Positions 21,484-30,261 of a DNA stretch of 44,628 bases are shown piece by piece. The stretch comes from a virus. The notes under the pieces were generated by a model, which saw nothing but the letters and a program-made list of their open reading frames with translations, was not told the origin of the DNA and made no database searches. The position numbers were made by a program, and so were the translations under genes. Numbering within the stretch: the stretch's first letter is position 1; each line of letters starts with the position of its first letter. Where the stretch lies: IMG/VR virus record IMGVR_UViG_3300005663_000086, positions 1-44,628 of that record; one strand, given 5' to 3'.

Positions 21484-24400
21484 TGGTTACTGAGTTAACA
21501 AAGAAAAGGCGTAGAAGGTCGACTGAGCCAGTTAAGCCACCTGAATTATTAAAGGCGTTAGCACTGCCCGAAGTATCACTCGTTAAGCCCACCGAGGAAC
21601 AGTTTTCCAGTGCAATGCGCAATGTATTCCCTCAGTTATTCAAGTTTGAAGATGTGGGAATACCGACTTCGGTTCTAAATACATTGGATGTTTTTGCAAG
21701 AGAGGATACCGAGACATTCCTGCAAGATATTTTTGAGCGTGGGGATATTGATACCGCAGGGCAGTTATTTGAATTACTCGGCTTAGAATTTGAGGATATG
21801 ACTACCTTTGAGGTTCTCACATTAGGGTTTGAGCAAGTTATTTTAGAAAGGCAGACTGAAGAAGCGGTAACTGCCATCTTCCCGGGTTTTACACCAGACC
21901 AAGTAGTTGAACTTGCCAATGAGGATATAGAGGCATTTATTGATAATATAGCAGATGGGGGGTACACCCCTGAAAAGGAACTACTACTCAAAGAGTTGGG
22001 TTTTTCTAAAGTACAAGTTGATGTCTTTTTTGGAGTAGACCAACCGCAAGTTACAAGTCAAATTCCAGCATTTGATGATTGGGTTACAGAGAAGGGTTTT
22101 GTGCCAGCGGAAATGGCAGAAAGATTGAGGGAGTTAGGTTTTGCGGAGGAACTTATCCCAGAACTGATTGAACAAAATATGGCTGAATTAAGAGCTATTT
22201 ATGAATATGAGAATAACTTGGGGAGATGGGGAACTGCCCTTGGCGAACTAGACAAGATATTCATTTCAGAACCAGAAAGAATACCTAGTATTGCTAAGGT
22301 GCTTGTTCAAAGTTTATTAAAACTCCCAGAACAAACGTTTGCTGCGATATTACAGGCCGTACAAGGACAGGGTGGGGCAAGTGTAGTAGATAAGGATTGG
22401 GCAGATAGATTTATTGAAGGCGCACAAGAAGATATTGCTCAGTTTACCAAAGATATCGCTGAACAGTATCCAAATTCTCAGTTAATGACTGAACTTGCTG
22501 CCCTGTCTGGCAATCTCGGGTTCTCTGTAGTAGCTGGTGGTACTGGTTTGGTGGTGGGTGTCCCAGTAGCTTTACTCCCAGTTCCGGGCGCAAGACCCGC
22601 TGCTTATGCTGCTGGAACTACTGCTTCTGGATTTGTTGCCTATCAGATGTCAACTTATCAAATAATGCAGGAATACTTAGAATTTAAGGATGCGGAGAAG
22701 AGAACTCAGTTTGATGTGGGCTTAACTCAGTTTGAGGAGGATGCACTAAAAGAGGACTTTCATCGTTTGGCAGTTAAGTTCGGTCTTTGGGAAGCAATAC
22801 CAGAGGCACTTAGCAACCTTGCTTTCTTCTCCATTTTAACAGCGCCACTAACCTCAATGGTTGGCAGTAATGCGGCGACTCAAATTATCTCAAAGATAGC
22901 AGGAATATACGGGCAGGAATTACTTACTGAAACGATTACTCAAAAGGGTCAAGCAAGGATTGAGTTTGAGGCTGGATTAAGAGAAGAAGATATAGGTTGG
23001 GTAGATTCTTTTAAGGAAATAGCACCACAGACCTTTCTTTTAACAACGGTAATGGCTGGTGCTGGGCAGGTTATTATAAGTTCTAAGAGTGCGATTGATA
23101 AAGCGAAGAAATCTCTAACTGAGGAAATTGGAATGACTCACCCGCAATTTGAATCACTCACTGAGAATATAGAAAATAATCTTGATGATGCGGTTAGAAG
23201 TGAACCTGTGGAGGGGGTGCCCGATGTAACCCTAGAAGTACCCACTGAAGTTGAACCTGTTGCAGAAGTACCTGTAGTTGGGGAAGTTACTATACCTGAG
23301 GTTACTACGCCAGAATCCGAAATTGCTACACAGGCCACAAACATACAGGAGACCGCACAACCAGAAGTTATCAATGAAACTGTGCCTGAAACTACAGATG
23401 ATAATGTAGTGGTTCACGATGTAAGTATTATAGATAGATTTCGTCCGTCAAGATTTGTCTTTGAGAAGATGGGGCTGACTAATATATGGCAATCAGCATT
23501 CAAGGCTGAGACCTTACTAAGAGAGGAGCACACAGCATTTGCTAAAGAACTAAATAAACACGCCAAAGCTGTAGGTAAGGATACTGCCCGAAGAGAACTT
23601 GTGTGGGAGTTTGTGAACAATAGTAACCAAGAAGTGTTTAATCAATTAACATTTGAGGAAAAACAAGCGGCTAATTGGTGGAAGAGAACTGCTGATAATT
23701 GGGCGGATAGATTGAATATCCCACAAGAGCGTAGAATAAAAAACTACATCCCACATATATTTGATGAACAAGCACGGCAGATGGGAGATATTCCATTGGA
23801 TGCCTCAATAGCAATGATACTCAGTAAGAAAATATCCGATAAGGTTAATGCCCCATTTCTTAAAAAGCGTTTGGGGAAAGAGATTGGTTTAGTAAAAGAC
23901 CCATTCCTTGCTGCTCAAGCGTATGAGAATATGGCGTTACGGATTTTCTATTATGAACCAATCTTACAGAAACTCAAGTTAGTGGCAGAACATGAAACAA
24001 CTCCCGAATTTGCCGGGAATTATCTCAAGGAATACTCTAAAAGAATGACTGGTCAACCTGCTAATATAGATAGGGAAATCAATGCTTTCATAAGGGAAAT
24101 TGCTAATAACGTTAGGGGATTGCCGGGTGGGGAAAGATTGGCCAATTTCCTTGATAGGGGTAATCCTTCTGGAATGGTTGCCTATAATTTAACTAGTGCC
24201 TTGTATGTAATGTGGTTGGGTTTTAAGCCCACATCCGCAATCAGGAATCTTTCACAGCATGGACTGATAATTTCCGAAGTTGATAGTATACAGGACTTTG
24301 GGAATGGAATACGATTAAGATTTACAAAAGAGGGTAAGTCAGCATTGGCAGAATCATTGGTTGTTCGCTCTCGTCGGGGGGCATTTATTGAAAGCATTGA

Positions 24401-26699
24401 TTCATCGGTTGTTGAGGGAGCAACGGCAAATTTTAGAGAGTCAGCACTGTTCTTATTCAGAAAAGCAGATGAGCAAAATGTTAAAGATGCCTTCCTTTCG
24501 GGATATGCCGAAGCCAAAAGACTGTATCCTGAAGTGGGCAGGGATGCTTGGATAAAGCGTGGTGACGAGGTTGCTGCGGATACACAATACCTTTACACTA
24601 AGATGAATAGCCTTGCTATATCGCAAAGTGGGCCGGGTAAAGTCGGGGCGATGCTTACAACTTGGGCGATTAACTGGTTGGAATTGATGAATAAGTTTGT
24701 TCGTGGTAAGCAATCAAGGGTCTATGCGCAATTAGCAGCAGATGGGAAGATAACACCCAAGAAAAAGAACTGGCTACAATCCCGTAAATCCCTTCTAGCC
24801 TATATGACCATAGTTGCAATAGCCTACGGGCTCAATGAGCAGGATTGGAATAGACTACGGGCGTTTGAATATTCAGGTTTTACCTCTATACGAACTTTTG
24901 CTAACCTAGCTGGGGGCGAGTTTCCTGGATTACAACTTCCAGGTGCTGTAGCTGACATAATCTCAGGCACTGCCCTTGGCGATGAGCGGTCTGTAAAAAC
25001 TGGTTGGAATAAACTAAAAGGAGCTTTCTCCATTCTAAATCAGCTGGAGGACGTTGCCTCTGGTGAGAAGGATTGGCTAAACCTATTATTTTACTTGGAG
25101 GGTAAAGACCATAAGGTTAGAAAGTTAAAAGAAGATTGGGAGAAGAACTGGGAGCCTTATGATGATTTAAGTAACCAAATTATAAGAGGGAGGGAATTCC
25201 CGACCCTTTCCCTTAATACAGCACAGAAGAGATGGCGGGAACAGAACCCGAAGATAGAAGCGCAAATGTTTGTTACCAATAGACTGGGGAGATTGTCCTC
25301 TGATGAAGCTAGGGCTGAAGTTTTAAAACTAATCGATAAACACAATATAGACATAGAGGTTATAAACGGGTATGAAAAGATATTTGGGGTAGATACTACT
25401 GAGGAACTGAGTGGATTTCAAAAACGCATAGGCAACCTTGAGAAACTTACAATAGGTGAAGAGGCAAAGTATTTTACGACAGGCACTTTCCTTTCAGAAC
25501 TCAATAAGATTGTGAAACAGAATGGAAGGGATAAAGTTGAAAGGGATGGGCACGAGTTTTCCATCTTTGCTCTAGCAGAGCAGGATACATGGCAACCCTA
25601 CGAAGATTACGACCCTACGACTGGGGCAAGATTATTATATCGTCAGCAAAACCCCGATGTTGAGGCTTCGCTTTATTTGTTTGGTAAAATCAGGGACTTC
25701 CAGAATCCAGAGAGCGCCAAGATACTTTTAGATTGGATGGATAAATACAACATCCCACCTCAAGCTGTGTTAGCGTTTAATGAAAACCCCGATAGATACG
25801 ATGAGTTATTTACCCAGAAGTTTGAATTAGAACAGAAGAACTTTGACCTGACTACTCAATATGATAATTTTGGGAATACTGAAGCATCCAACTATCTAGC
25901 AGACTCGGAAGAACGCAGACTGGCCAGGGAGAAGTTTAAGGAAGACAATCCTGAATGGGTGGCCGATATGAGACGCATTGAGGCGATAGATAACAATGCC
26001 TCGGATGTTATTATAGGGAAATGGGTTGACCGAGGGGCAACGATTGATGAGTTCGGTTCTAGCAGTTCTCAGGCTAAGGTGTGGTTGATTGATAACCCCG
26101 AGGTTCATACGTGGGCTTTAGATAATAAACTCCTAACTGAAGACGGTTCTGATTGGAATGAGGATATACTTCGTATTAATGTTCAGTTAGACAAACTAGA
26201 CTCCGAAAGTAACGAATTCAGGAAACTCAATTACAGGAAGGACGCTTTTAGCATTAACATCCCCAGAGATATAATCGACTCATACGTAAATTATTACACG
26301 ATTCCCCCTAAACCCGATGATTGGTTGGAAAATGTATCTTACTATGAAGAGGAGTGGTTCTTACAAGACAACCCAGAACTACACCAAGCACTAGTTGATT
26401 CAGGGAACTTCAATGAACTCAGGGATTTAAGCAAAGTCCCAATGAGAGATATATTTAAGAAGTGGTGGGTTTACAATACACTAACTAACCGTAAGGATAA
26501 GGATGACTACAGATTGAATAATCCCGATTTAGACGAATGGGGTGTATCTGTTGAAATATGGACAAAAACAATGACTGAGCAAAGAAGACGTAAGGGGATA
26601 AGTCCCACCGAAAGATTCCTTGAGGATGTATCCCAATTAGAGAGCGCATTTGATACAAGGCAGAAAGAGATTGATGAGCTAATAGAGGGCTTAAGGTGA
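21483..26699 (+). CDS. Giant 1738-residue virion-associated protein
   Basis: The longest gene of the window. Residues 1-330 are acidic and helical with FEDVGIPT-, LGLEFEDM- and FTPDQVVEL-type modules. Hydrophobic segments at about 340-390 (GGTGLVVGVPVALLPVP), 445-475 and 515-530 could cross membranes. Residues 570-640 are a Val/Pro/Glu-rich linker. Residues 650-1150 are helical with WKRTADNWADRLNIPQER and LTTWAINWLELMNKFVRGK, recalling large polyvalent-protein domains of phages. After 1240 a DNP/QNP-type motif repeats six times. Between portal and scaffold genes in a phage lacking a tape measure, an internal ejection protein is the best guess. No catalytic motif is recognised. Confidence 0.7.
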   Translation: MVTELTKKRRRRSTEPVKPPELLKALALPEVSLVKPTEEQFSSAMRNVFPQLFKFEDVGIPTSVLNTLDVFAREDTETFLQDIFERGDIDTAGQLFELLGLEFEDMTTFEVLTLGFEQVILERQTEEAVTAIFPGFTPDQVVELANEDIEAFIDNIADGGYTPEKELLLKELGFSKVQVDVFFGVDQPQVTSQIPAFDDWVTEKGFVPAEMAERLRELGFAEELIPELIEQNMAELRAIYEYENNLGRWGTALGELDKIFISEPERIPSIAKVLVQSLLKLPEQTFAAILQAVQGQGGASVVDKDWADRFIEGAQEDIAQFTKDIAEQYPNSQLMTELAALSGNLGFSVVAGGTGLVVGVPVALLPVPGARPAAYAAGTTASGFVAYQMSTYQIMQEYLEFKDAEKRTQFDVGLTQFEEDALKEDFHRLAVKFGLWEAIPEALSNLAFFSILTAPLTSMVGSNAATQIISKIAGIYGQELLTETITQKGQARIEFEAGLREEDIGWVDSFKEIAPQTFLLTTVMAGAGQVIISSKSAIDKAKKSLTEEIGMTHPQFESLTENIENNLDDAVRSEPVEGVPDVTLEVPTEVEPVAEVPVVGEVTIPEVTTPESEIATQATNIQETAQPEVINETVPETTDDNVVVHDVSIIDRFRPSRFVFEKMGLTNIWQSAFKAETLLREEHTAFAKELNKHAKAVGKDTARRELVWEFVNNSNQEVFNQLTFEEKQAANWWKRTADNWADRLNIPQERRIKNYIPHIFDEQARQMGDIPLDASIAMILSKKISDKVNAPFLKKRLGKEIGLVKDPFLAAQAYENMALRIFYYEPILQKLKLVAEHETTPEFAGNYLKEYSKRMTGQPANIDREINAFIREIANNVRGLPGGERLANFLDRGNPSGMVAYNLTSALYVMWLGFKPTSAIRNLSQHGLIISEVDSIQDFGNGIRLRFTKEGKSALAESLVVRSRRGAFIESIDSSVVEGATANFRESALFLFRKADEQNVKDAFLSGYAEAKRLYPEVGRDAWIKRGDEVAADTQYLYTKMNSLAISQSGPGKVGAMLTTWAINWLELMNKFVRGKQSRVYAQLAADGKITPKKKNWLQSRKSLLAYMTIVAIAYGLNEQDWNRLRAFEYSGFTSIRTFANLAGGEFPGLQLPGAVADIISGTALGDERSVKTGWNKLKGAFSILNQLEDVASGEKDWLNLLFYLEGKDHKVRKLKEDWEKNWEPYDDLSNQIIRGREFPTLSLNTAQKRWREQNPKIEAQMFVTNRLGRLSSDEARAEVLKLIDKHNIDIEVINGYEKIFGVDTTEELSGFQKRIGNLEKLTIGEEAKYFTTGTFLSELNKIVKQNGRDKVERDGHEFSIFALAEQDTWQPYEDYDPTTGARLLYRQQNPDVEASLYLFGKIRDFQNPESAKILLDWMDKYNIPPQAVLAFNENPDRYDELFTQKFELEQKNFDLTTQYDNFGNTEASNYLADSEERRLAREKFKEDNPEWVADMRRIEAIDNNASDVIIGKWVDRGATIDEFGSSSSQAKVWLIDNPEVHTWALDNKLLTEDGSDWNEDILRINVQLDKLDSESNEFRKLNYRKDAFSINIPRDIIDSYVNYYTIPPKPDDWLENVSYYEEEWFLQDNPELHQALVDSGNFNELRDLSKVPMRDIFKKWWVYNTLTNRKDKDDYRLNNPDLDEWGVSVEIWTKTMTEQRRRKGISPTERFLEDVSQLESAFDTRQKEIDELIEGLR
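25220..26540 (+). repeat. Six (D/Q/N)NP-centred repeats in the giant protein
   Basis: EQNPKIEAQMF, QQNPDVEASLY, EDNPEWVADM, IDNPEVHTW, QDNPELHQAL and NNPDLDEWG occur at irregular spacing across about 440 residues, each followed by a helix. The first two are in longer modules sharing a D-K-x-NI segment (LIDKHNIDIEVI, WMDKYNIPPQAV). They look like diverged helical repeats. Confidence 0.6.
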
Positions 26700-26869
26700 T
26701 AGACTATAACGGATACCTCCGCTGCGATTCTTGTAATACAATACTAGGCAGAAACCTTGAGGGGAAAATAGAAATTATCTGCTATAGGTCAAAGTGTAAG
26801 CGGAACAATGTTTTCACCACAAAGAGAGAATATCAGTCTCATAAATTGGTGGATTTGACAAGAATGTAA
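26696..26869 (+). CDS. Com-like zinc finger protein
   Basis: 57 residues from GTG 26696, overlapping the giant gene's stop. LRCDSCNTILGRNLEGKIEIICYRSKCKRNN has C10-x2-C13 and C29-x4-C34 and matches the layout of Mu Com, an RNA-binding zinc finger that activates translation of the mom DNA-modification gene. The role here is unknown. The -35 box of the next promoter lies in its last codons. Confidence 0.6.
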   Translation: MIDYNGYLRCDSCNTILGRNLEGKIEIICYRSKCKRNNVFTTKREYQSHKLVDLTRM

Positions 26870-26883
26870 TTATGTGGTATGCT
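26855..26883 (+). promoter_or_regulatory. Promoter before scaffold/capsid genes
   Basis: TTGACA (26855-26860), 17-base spacer ending TATGTGG, TATGCT (26878-26883). Same core as the promoters at 1967, 2033 and 16059. Transcripts start near 26890. Confidence 0.75.
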
Positions 26884-26926
26884 TATAGATAGAACTTTAA
26901 TAATAGAATAATTTGAGCTATAAGGT

Positions 26927-26975
26927 AGCCGCTTTTGTGTGCTTTTAGGAAGCCGTGAGAGCGGCTTTTTTATTT
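26927..26975 (+). terminator. Terminator or attenuator downstream of the 26855 promoter
   Basis: CGGCTT (26962-26967) before a T run can pair with AAGCCG (26950-26955). Alternatively AGCGGCT (26960-26966) pairs with AGCCGCT (26927-26933). Either stem ends in TTTTTTATTTT, a good intrinsic terminator. It is only about 75 bases after the promoter start, so it either makes a short RNA or attenuates the capsid operon. Confidence 0.65.
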
Positions 26976-26994
26976 TAATTTAAGGAGGAGACAC

Positions 26995-27660
26995 TTGGAC
27001 GAAACTAAGGACACTCAGGACGAATCTTCTGAGGATACGAAGGGAACTTCAGAAAAAGAAACCGAAACTTTTACAAAGGAATCACAGGCAGAGGCAGTGC
27101 GCAAGGCTAAGAGTGATGCTTTGGCTGAGGTGGGCAGGTTGAAAAAGACCAGCGAAACCGCAGTTAAGGCAGTCCAGAAAGCCCAAGGGCGAATTGACCA
27201 AATGATTAAAGATCAGGAGGACGAGGAACTTAAAAGGGCTGAGGGTGACGAGAAACAGCTAAGTGCAATCAAGGAACGCCAGATTAGAAGGCAGGCAGAA
27301 TCCGACCTTACCTCAATGACCCAGGAAAGAGACGACGAGAAAGACAAGAGACAGCAAGCCGAGGATATAAGTGGACAATACACGAAGGAGCAAAACGCCC
27401 GTGAGATTGCCACTCGGCTAGATGTTGACCAAAAGAAATTGGTTAAACTCTCTAAGTACACAGATGGTTCAAAAGAGGCGATAGAGGAACTTGCCAGCGA
27501 ATTACCCAAGAAGGGTGATACAAAGTCATTAAAAGTTGATTCGAGTAAGACAATCGGTGGTAAAGACTGGGAGCGTGTTAGGGATGCATATATAAAGAAT
27601 CCCAATGACGTGCAAAATACTGAGCGATACAATGAAATGCGTAAAGCTCAAGGACGATAA
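26995..27660 (+). CDS. Capsid scaffold protein
   Basis: 221 residues from TTG 26995, with AAGGAGGAG placed correctly and no nearer ATG. Acidic, low-complexity N-terminus (DETKDTQDESSEDT), then a long coiled coil (EAVRKAKSDALAEVGRLKK to DEKDKRQQAEDISG) and a more ordered basic end. Composition and the place before the major capsid gene are those of phage scaffolds, which guide prohead assembly and leave. No protease motif is seen. Confidence 0.8.
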   Translation: MDETKDTQDESSEDTKGTSEKETETFTKESQAEAVRKAKSDALAEVGRLKKTSETAVKAVQKAQGRIDQMIKDQEDEELKRAEGDEKQLSAIKERQIRRQAESDLTSMTQERDDEKDKRQQAEDISGQYTKEQNAREIATRLDVDQKKLVKLSKYTDGSKEAIEELASELPKKGDTKSLKVDSSKTIGGKDWERVRDAYIKNPNDVQNTERYNEMRKAQGR

Positions 27661-27677
27661 ATATAAGGAGGTAATCT

Positions 27678-28559
27678 ATGGCGATTACCACAACTACTGA
27701 ACTTGCTGATACTATCCCAACCGTTATAGAGGAAGCTAGGCACACAGCCCAACATCGGGCAATTATGGCTAGTACGGTTTGGAAAATCACCAAGCAACAG
27801 GGTGATGGTAGTACCGTAAATGTACCGTACTGGGGAGAGGTTACTGCTGCTGCCTTGACTGAAGGTATTGACATGACAAACTCCTCGGCTATGGAGGACA
27901 CGAATGTTCAGATAACTCCTGCCGAGGTTGGTGTCAAAATTATCCTTACTGACAAACTTATCAGGGATAACATGAATGATGTCAAGGCTGCTGCTGGTAA
28001 GATACTTGGAAATGCAATGGAGAAAAAGCGAGACCAGGACTTACTGGCCTTGTTCTCTAGTGCTACAACTGACCTAGGCGGGTCTGCTGACCTGACAATG
28101 GGTTTCGTTGCTGCTTCCAGAGCATTGCTAGCAGGTAATGCTACGACTGCTGGTGGGCCTGCCCCATTACCGTATGTTTGTGTACATCACCCGTTTGTTT
28201 TACTTGACTTGGTGGATGTAGTTACACCCATCGTGCCGACTGCTGCTTCTTTGGCAATTGGCACATCTCTTACCGATAACATCCTATTAAACTATACTAT
28301 CGGTAGGCTTTTCGGAATGCCTATACTTGAGGATGGCAACATTACCATTGATGGTACACCTGATGCTCGTGGTGGCGTTTTCGCTGCTGGTACGGGCGGA
28401 GGCATTATACTAGCAACTGCAAATGAGTGGTCGGTCGAACCCCAGAGGGATGCGTCCCTAAGAGGGTGGGAACTCAATATCGTAGGAGAATACGGGGTTG
28501 GAGTGTATCTGGCAGGCTGGTTAGTCAGTCTGAACTCAGATGCTACTACACCTGCATAA
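27678..28559 (+). CDS. Major capsid protein, HK97 fold
   Basis: 293 residues behind AAGGAGG. TTELADTIPTVIEEARHTAQHRAIMASTVW resembles the N-arm, then a long helix near KAAAGKILGNAMEKKRDQDLLALF, the P-domain and GGVFAAGTGGGIILATANEWSVEPQRDASLRGWELNIVGEYGVGV at the A-domain and end. This matches phage capsid proteins of about 290 residues next to a scaffold gene. High confidence by context and profile. Confidence 0.85.
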   Translation: MAITTTTELADTIPTVIEEARHTAQHRAIMASTVWKITKQQGDGSTVNVPYWGEVTAAALTEGIDMTNSSAMEDTNVQITPAEVGVKIILTDKLIRDNMNDVKAAAGKILGNAMEKKRDQDLLALFSSATTDLGGSADLTMGFVAASRALLAGNATTAGGPAPLPYVCVHHPFVLLDLVDVVTPIVPTAASLAIGTSLTDNILLNYTIGRLFGMPILEDGNITIDGTPDARGGVFAAGTGGGIILATANEWSVEPQRDASLRGWELNIVGEYGVGVYLAGWLVSLNSDATTPA

Positions 28560-28570
28560 GGAGGTAAGTA

Positions 28571-29350
28571 ATGAGTTTTCCAAATAGGATTTATGGAGAC
28601 TACGGAGACGAGAAGGTTGCTCAGTCAACCAAGATTGGTGGCTTACCTCTTGGTACGGCTATGGAACTCCCTGATGGGCGACTCTTCCGACAGGCCAAAA
28701 TGAGTGCTACGGCTGGTGTGGCAGGCAAGGTCTATATTGAGACCGCTGTTGTTGCTGGTCACGGTAACGTGTCTGGTAGTGGGCTTATTTGCCCAACAGC
28801 TGTTTCTGTTGGCGATGAGTCCATCGTCCTAACTGTTGGGGGTACTGGAGCAGTTACACTGAATCAGTATGCTGAAGGTACTCTTAATATGATTAGTGGG
28901 ACAGGTAGTGGCATTTCCTATAAAATCAAGAGCCACGCCGCTGCTGGGACAACCGTGGCTGTCACTATTAATCTTGAAGACAACGACTCCATCGCTGCGA
29001 CTATTGCGGCTGGTACAACCACAGCTGGACTGCGGAAGAACCTGTACGATGAAATCACCATAAGACCTACTGGTTCCGCTCAGGTGGGACCCGTTATAGG
29101 TGTGCTTCCAGTCGCAGCCTCAGCTTCATTCTACTGTTGGTTGCAGAAGACAGGACCTGCTTCTTGCAGGGTATCCGCCACTGCAATTGTCATAGGACAA
29201 CCAGTAGTAGCCTCAACTGGCGAAGCAGGTATGATTACAGCTCAGGTAGCTTCTACTACTGCTGTCATTGAGGAGCAAATGCCGATTGGTATCGCTATGA
29301 ATGTATCTGCTGCTTCCGAGCATTCACTCGTTGACCTAACTATAGAATAA
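28571..29350 (+). CDS. Capsid-associated beta-rich protein (decoration or fibre)
   Basis: 259 residues. After a short N-terminal motif (RIYGDYGDEKVAQSTKIGGLPLGT) the rest is Ala/Gly/Thr/Val rich and beta-like, e.g. CPTAVSVGDESIVLTVGGTGAV. Position after the capsid gene suggests a decoration protein or head fibre. No specific family recognised. Confidence 0.6.
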   Translation: MSFPNRIYGDYGDEKVAQSTKIGGLPLGTAMELPDGRLFRQAKMSATAGVAGKVYIETAVVAGHGNVSGSGLICPTAVSVGDESIVLTVGGTGAVTLNQYAEGTLNMISGTGSGISYKIKSHAAAGTTVAVTINLEDNDSIAATIAAGTTTAGLRKNLYDEITIRPTGSAQVGPVIGVLPVAASASFYCWLQKTGPASCRVSATAIVIGQPVVASTGEAGMITAQVASTTAVIEEQMPIGIAMNVSAASEHSLVDLTIE

Positions 29351-29389
29351 GACTTTTCTGCTTTAAGTAGATGAGCAATCAAGGCTTTG

Positions 29390-29419
29390 GCGGTTGAGCC
29401 AATTTAATAAATCAACCGC
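29390..29419 (+). promoter_or_regulatory. Hairpin at the border of capsid and metabolic genes
   Basis: GCGGTTGA (29390-29397) and TCAACCGC (29412-29419) form a perfect 8-bp stem with a 14-base loop, in an 83-base gap before the glycosyltransferase. It is followed by TCTAAAAAGG, so it is not a typical terminator on this strand; it may protect or separate messages. Confidence 0.5.
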
Positions 29420-29433
29420 TCTAAAAAGGAAAG

Positions 29434-30261
29434 ATGGTGATGATGAAGAAGTATAAATTGGATATTTTAGTTACCACACACAATCGACTTGACCTGACGA
29501 TGAAGTGCATAGAGCATCTTTATGGTTGCACTCAATCGCCATTCCACTTAATCGTAGTAGACGATTCCACTGATTTAACCCCACTTTATATGGCTGAGCT
29601 TAAGGGAACGTATGACAACATAACCTATATCCATTCGGATGAACCATATAAATCGGGGAATCAAATCTTCAACATAGGCATAGCTCGTGCTAAGACTGAC
29701 TATGTAGCAATCGTTATGAATAGTGTTACTGTTGAACCTGAATGGGAATCAGCGGCACTAAGACTCCTGGATGATAAACCAGAAGTGGGTATTGTTGGCT
29801 TCAAGAATCTCCTTCCAAACGGGCTGATAGAAAGTGCTGGTATAAGAATGGTTGGTTACTTGCCAACAGATATCGGTAGGGATTTTCCCGCTCACAGGCT
29901 GTCGAGTATCTATGAGGTCGAGGCAGTTCAGTGGGCATTTTGTTTATTAAGAAAAGAGGCAGTTGTCGGAAACCTTGAAGAGGATTTATTTAACGGTTTC
30001 AAGGGAGTTGATGACATAGATAACTGCTTTGTGATAAAGAAGAAAGATTGGAAGATATTTTACTGTGGATTGGGGGTTGGCTATCATGCCCCCAGGGCTA
30101 CAAGGGGGAGTAACTCACTAGAAGCAAAGAAGCTAAATGCTGAGAATATGACTACATTCTACAAGCGCTGGGGATTTTATGAAGATTGGCAGAGAGAGGT
30201 AAAAGGTCTTACTGATGAGGATTTGGTACATCAATCCCCTATTGTTAGGAGCGGTGGATGA
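29434..30261 (+). CDS. Family 2 glycosyltransferase
   Basis: 275 residues, GT-A fold: LDILVTTHNRLDLTMKCIEHL (10-30), LIVVDDSTDLTP, YIHSDEPYKSGNQIFNIGIARAKTDYVAIVMNS (nucleotide-sugar binding with an SxT in place of the usual DxD at the expected strand end), and a later AVQWAFCLLRKEAV acceptor region. Such enzymes transfer a sugar from a nucleotide donor. It is followed by radical SAM and structural genes with 4-base overlap, so it may glycosylate a virion protein or DNA. Acceptor unknown. Confidence 0.8.
   Translation: MVMMKKYKLDILVTTHNRLDLTMKCIEHLYGCTQSPFHLIVVDDSTDLTPLYMAELKGTYDNITYIHSDEPYKSGNQIFNIGIARAKTDYVAIVMNSVTVEPEWESAALRLLDDKPEVGIVGFKNLLPNGLIESAGIRMVGYLPTDIGRDFPAHRLSSIYEVEAVQWAFCLLRKEAVVGNLEEDLFNGFKGVDDIDNCFVIKKKDWKIFYCGLGVGYHAPRATRGSNSLEAKKLNAENMTTFYKRWGFYEDWQREVKGLTDEDLVHQSPIVRSGG

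Noticed and set aside
29390-29430. Rho-independent terminator after the decoration gene
   Set aside because: The 8-bp stem is perfect, but a purine-rich stretch, not a U-tract, follows on the plus strand.
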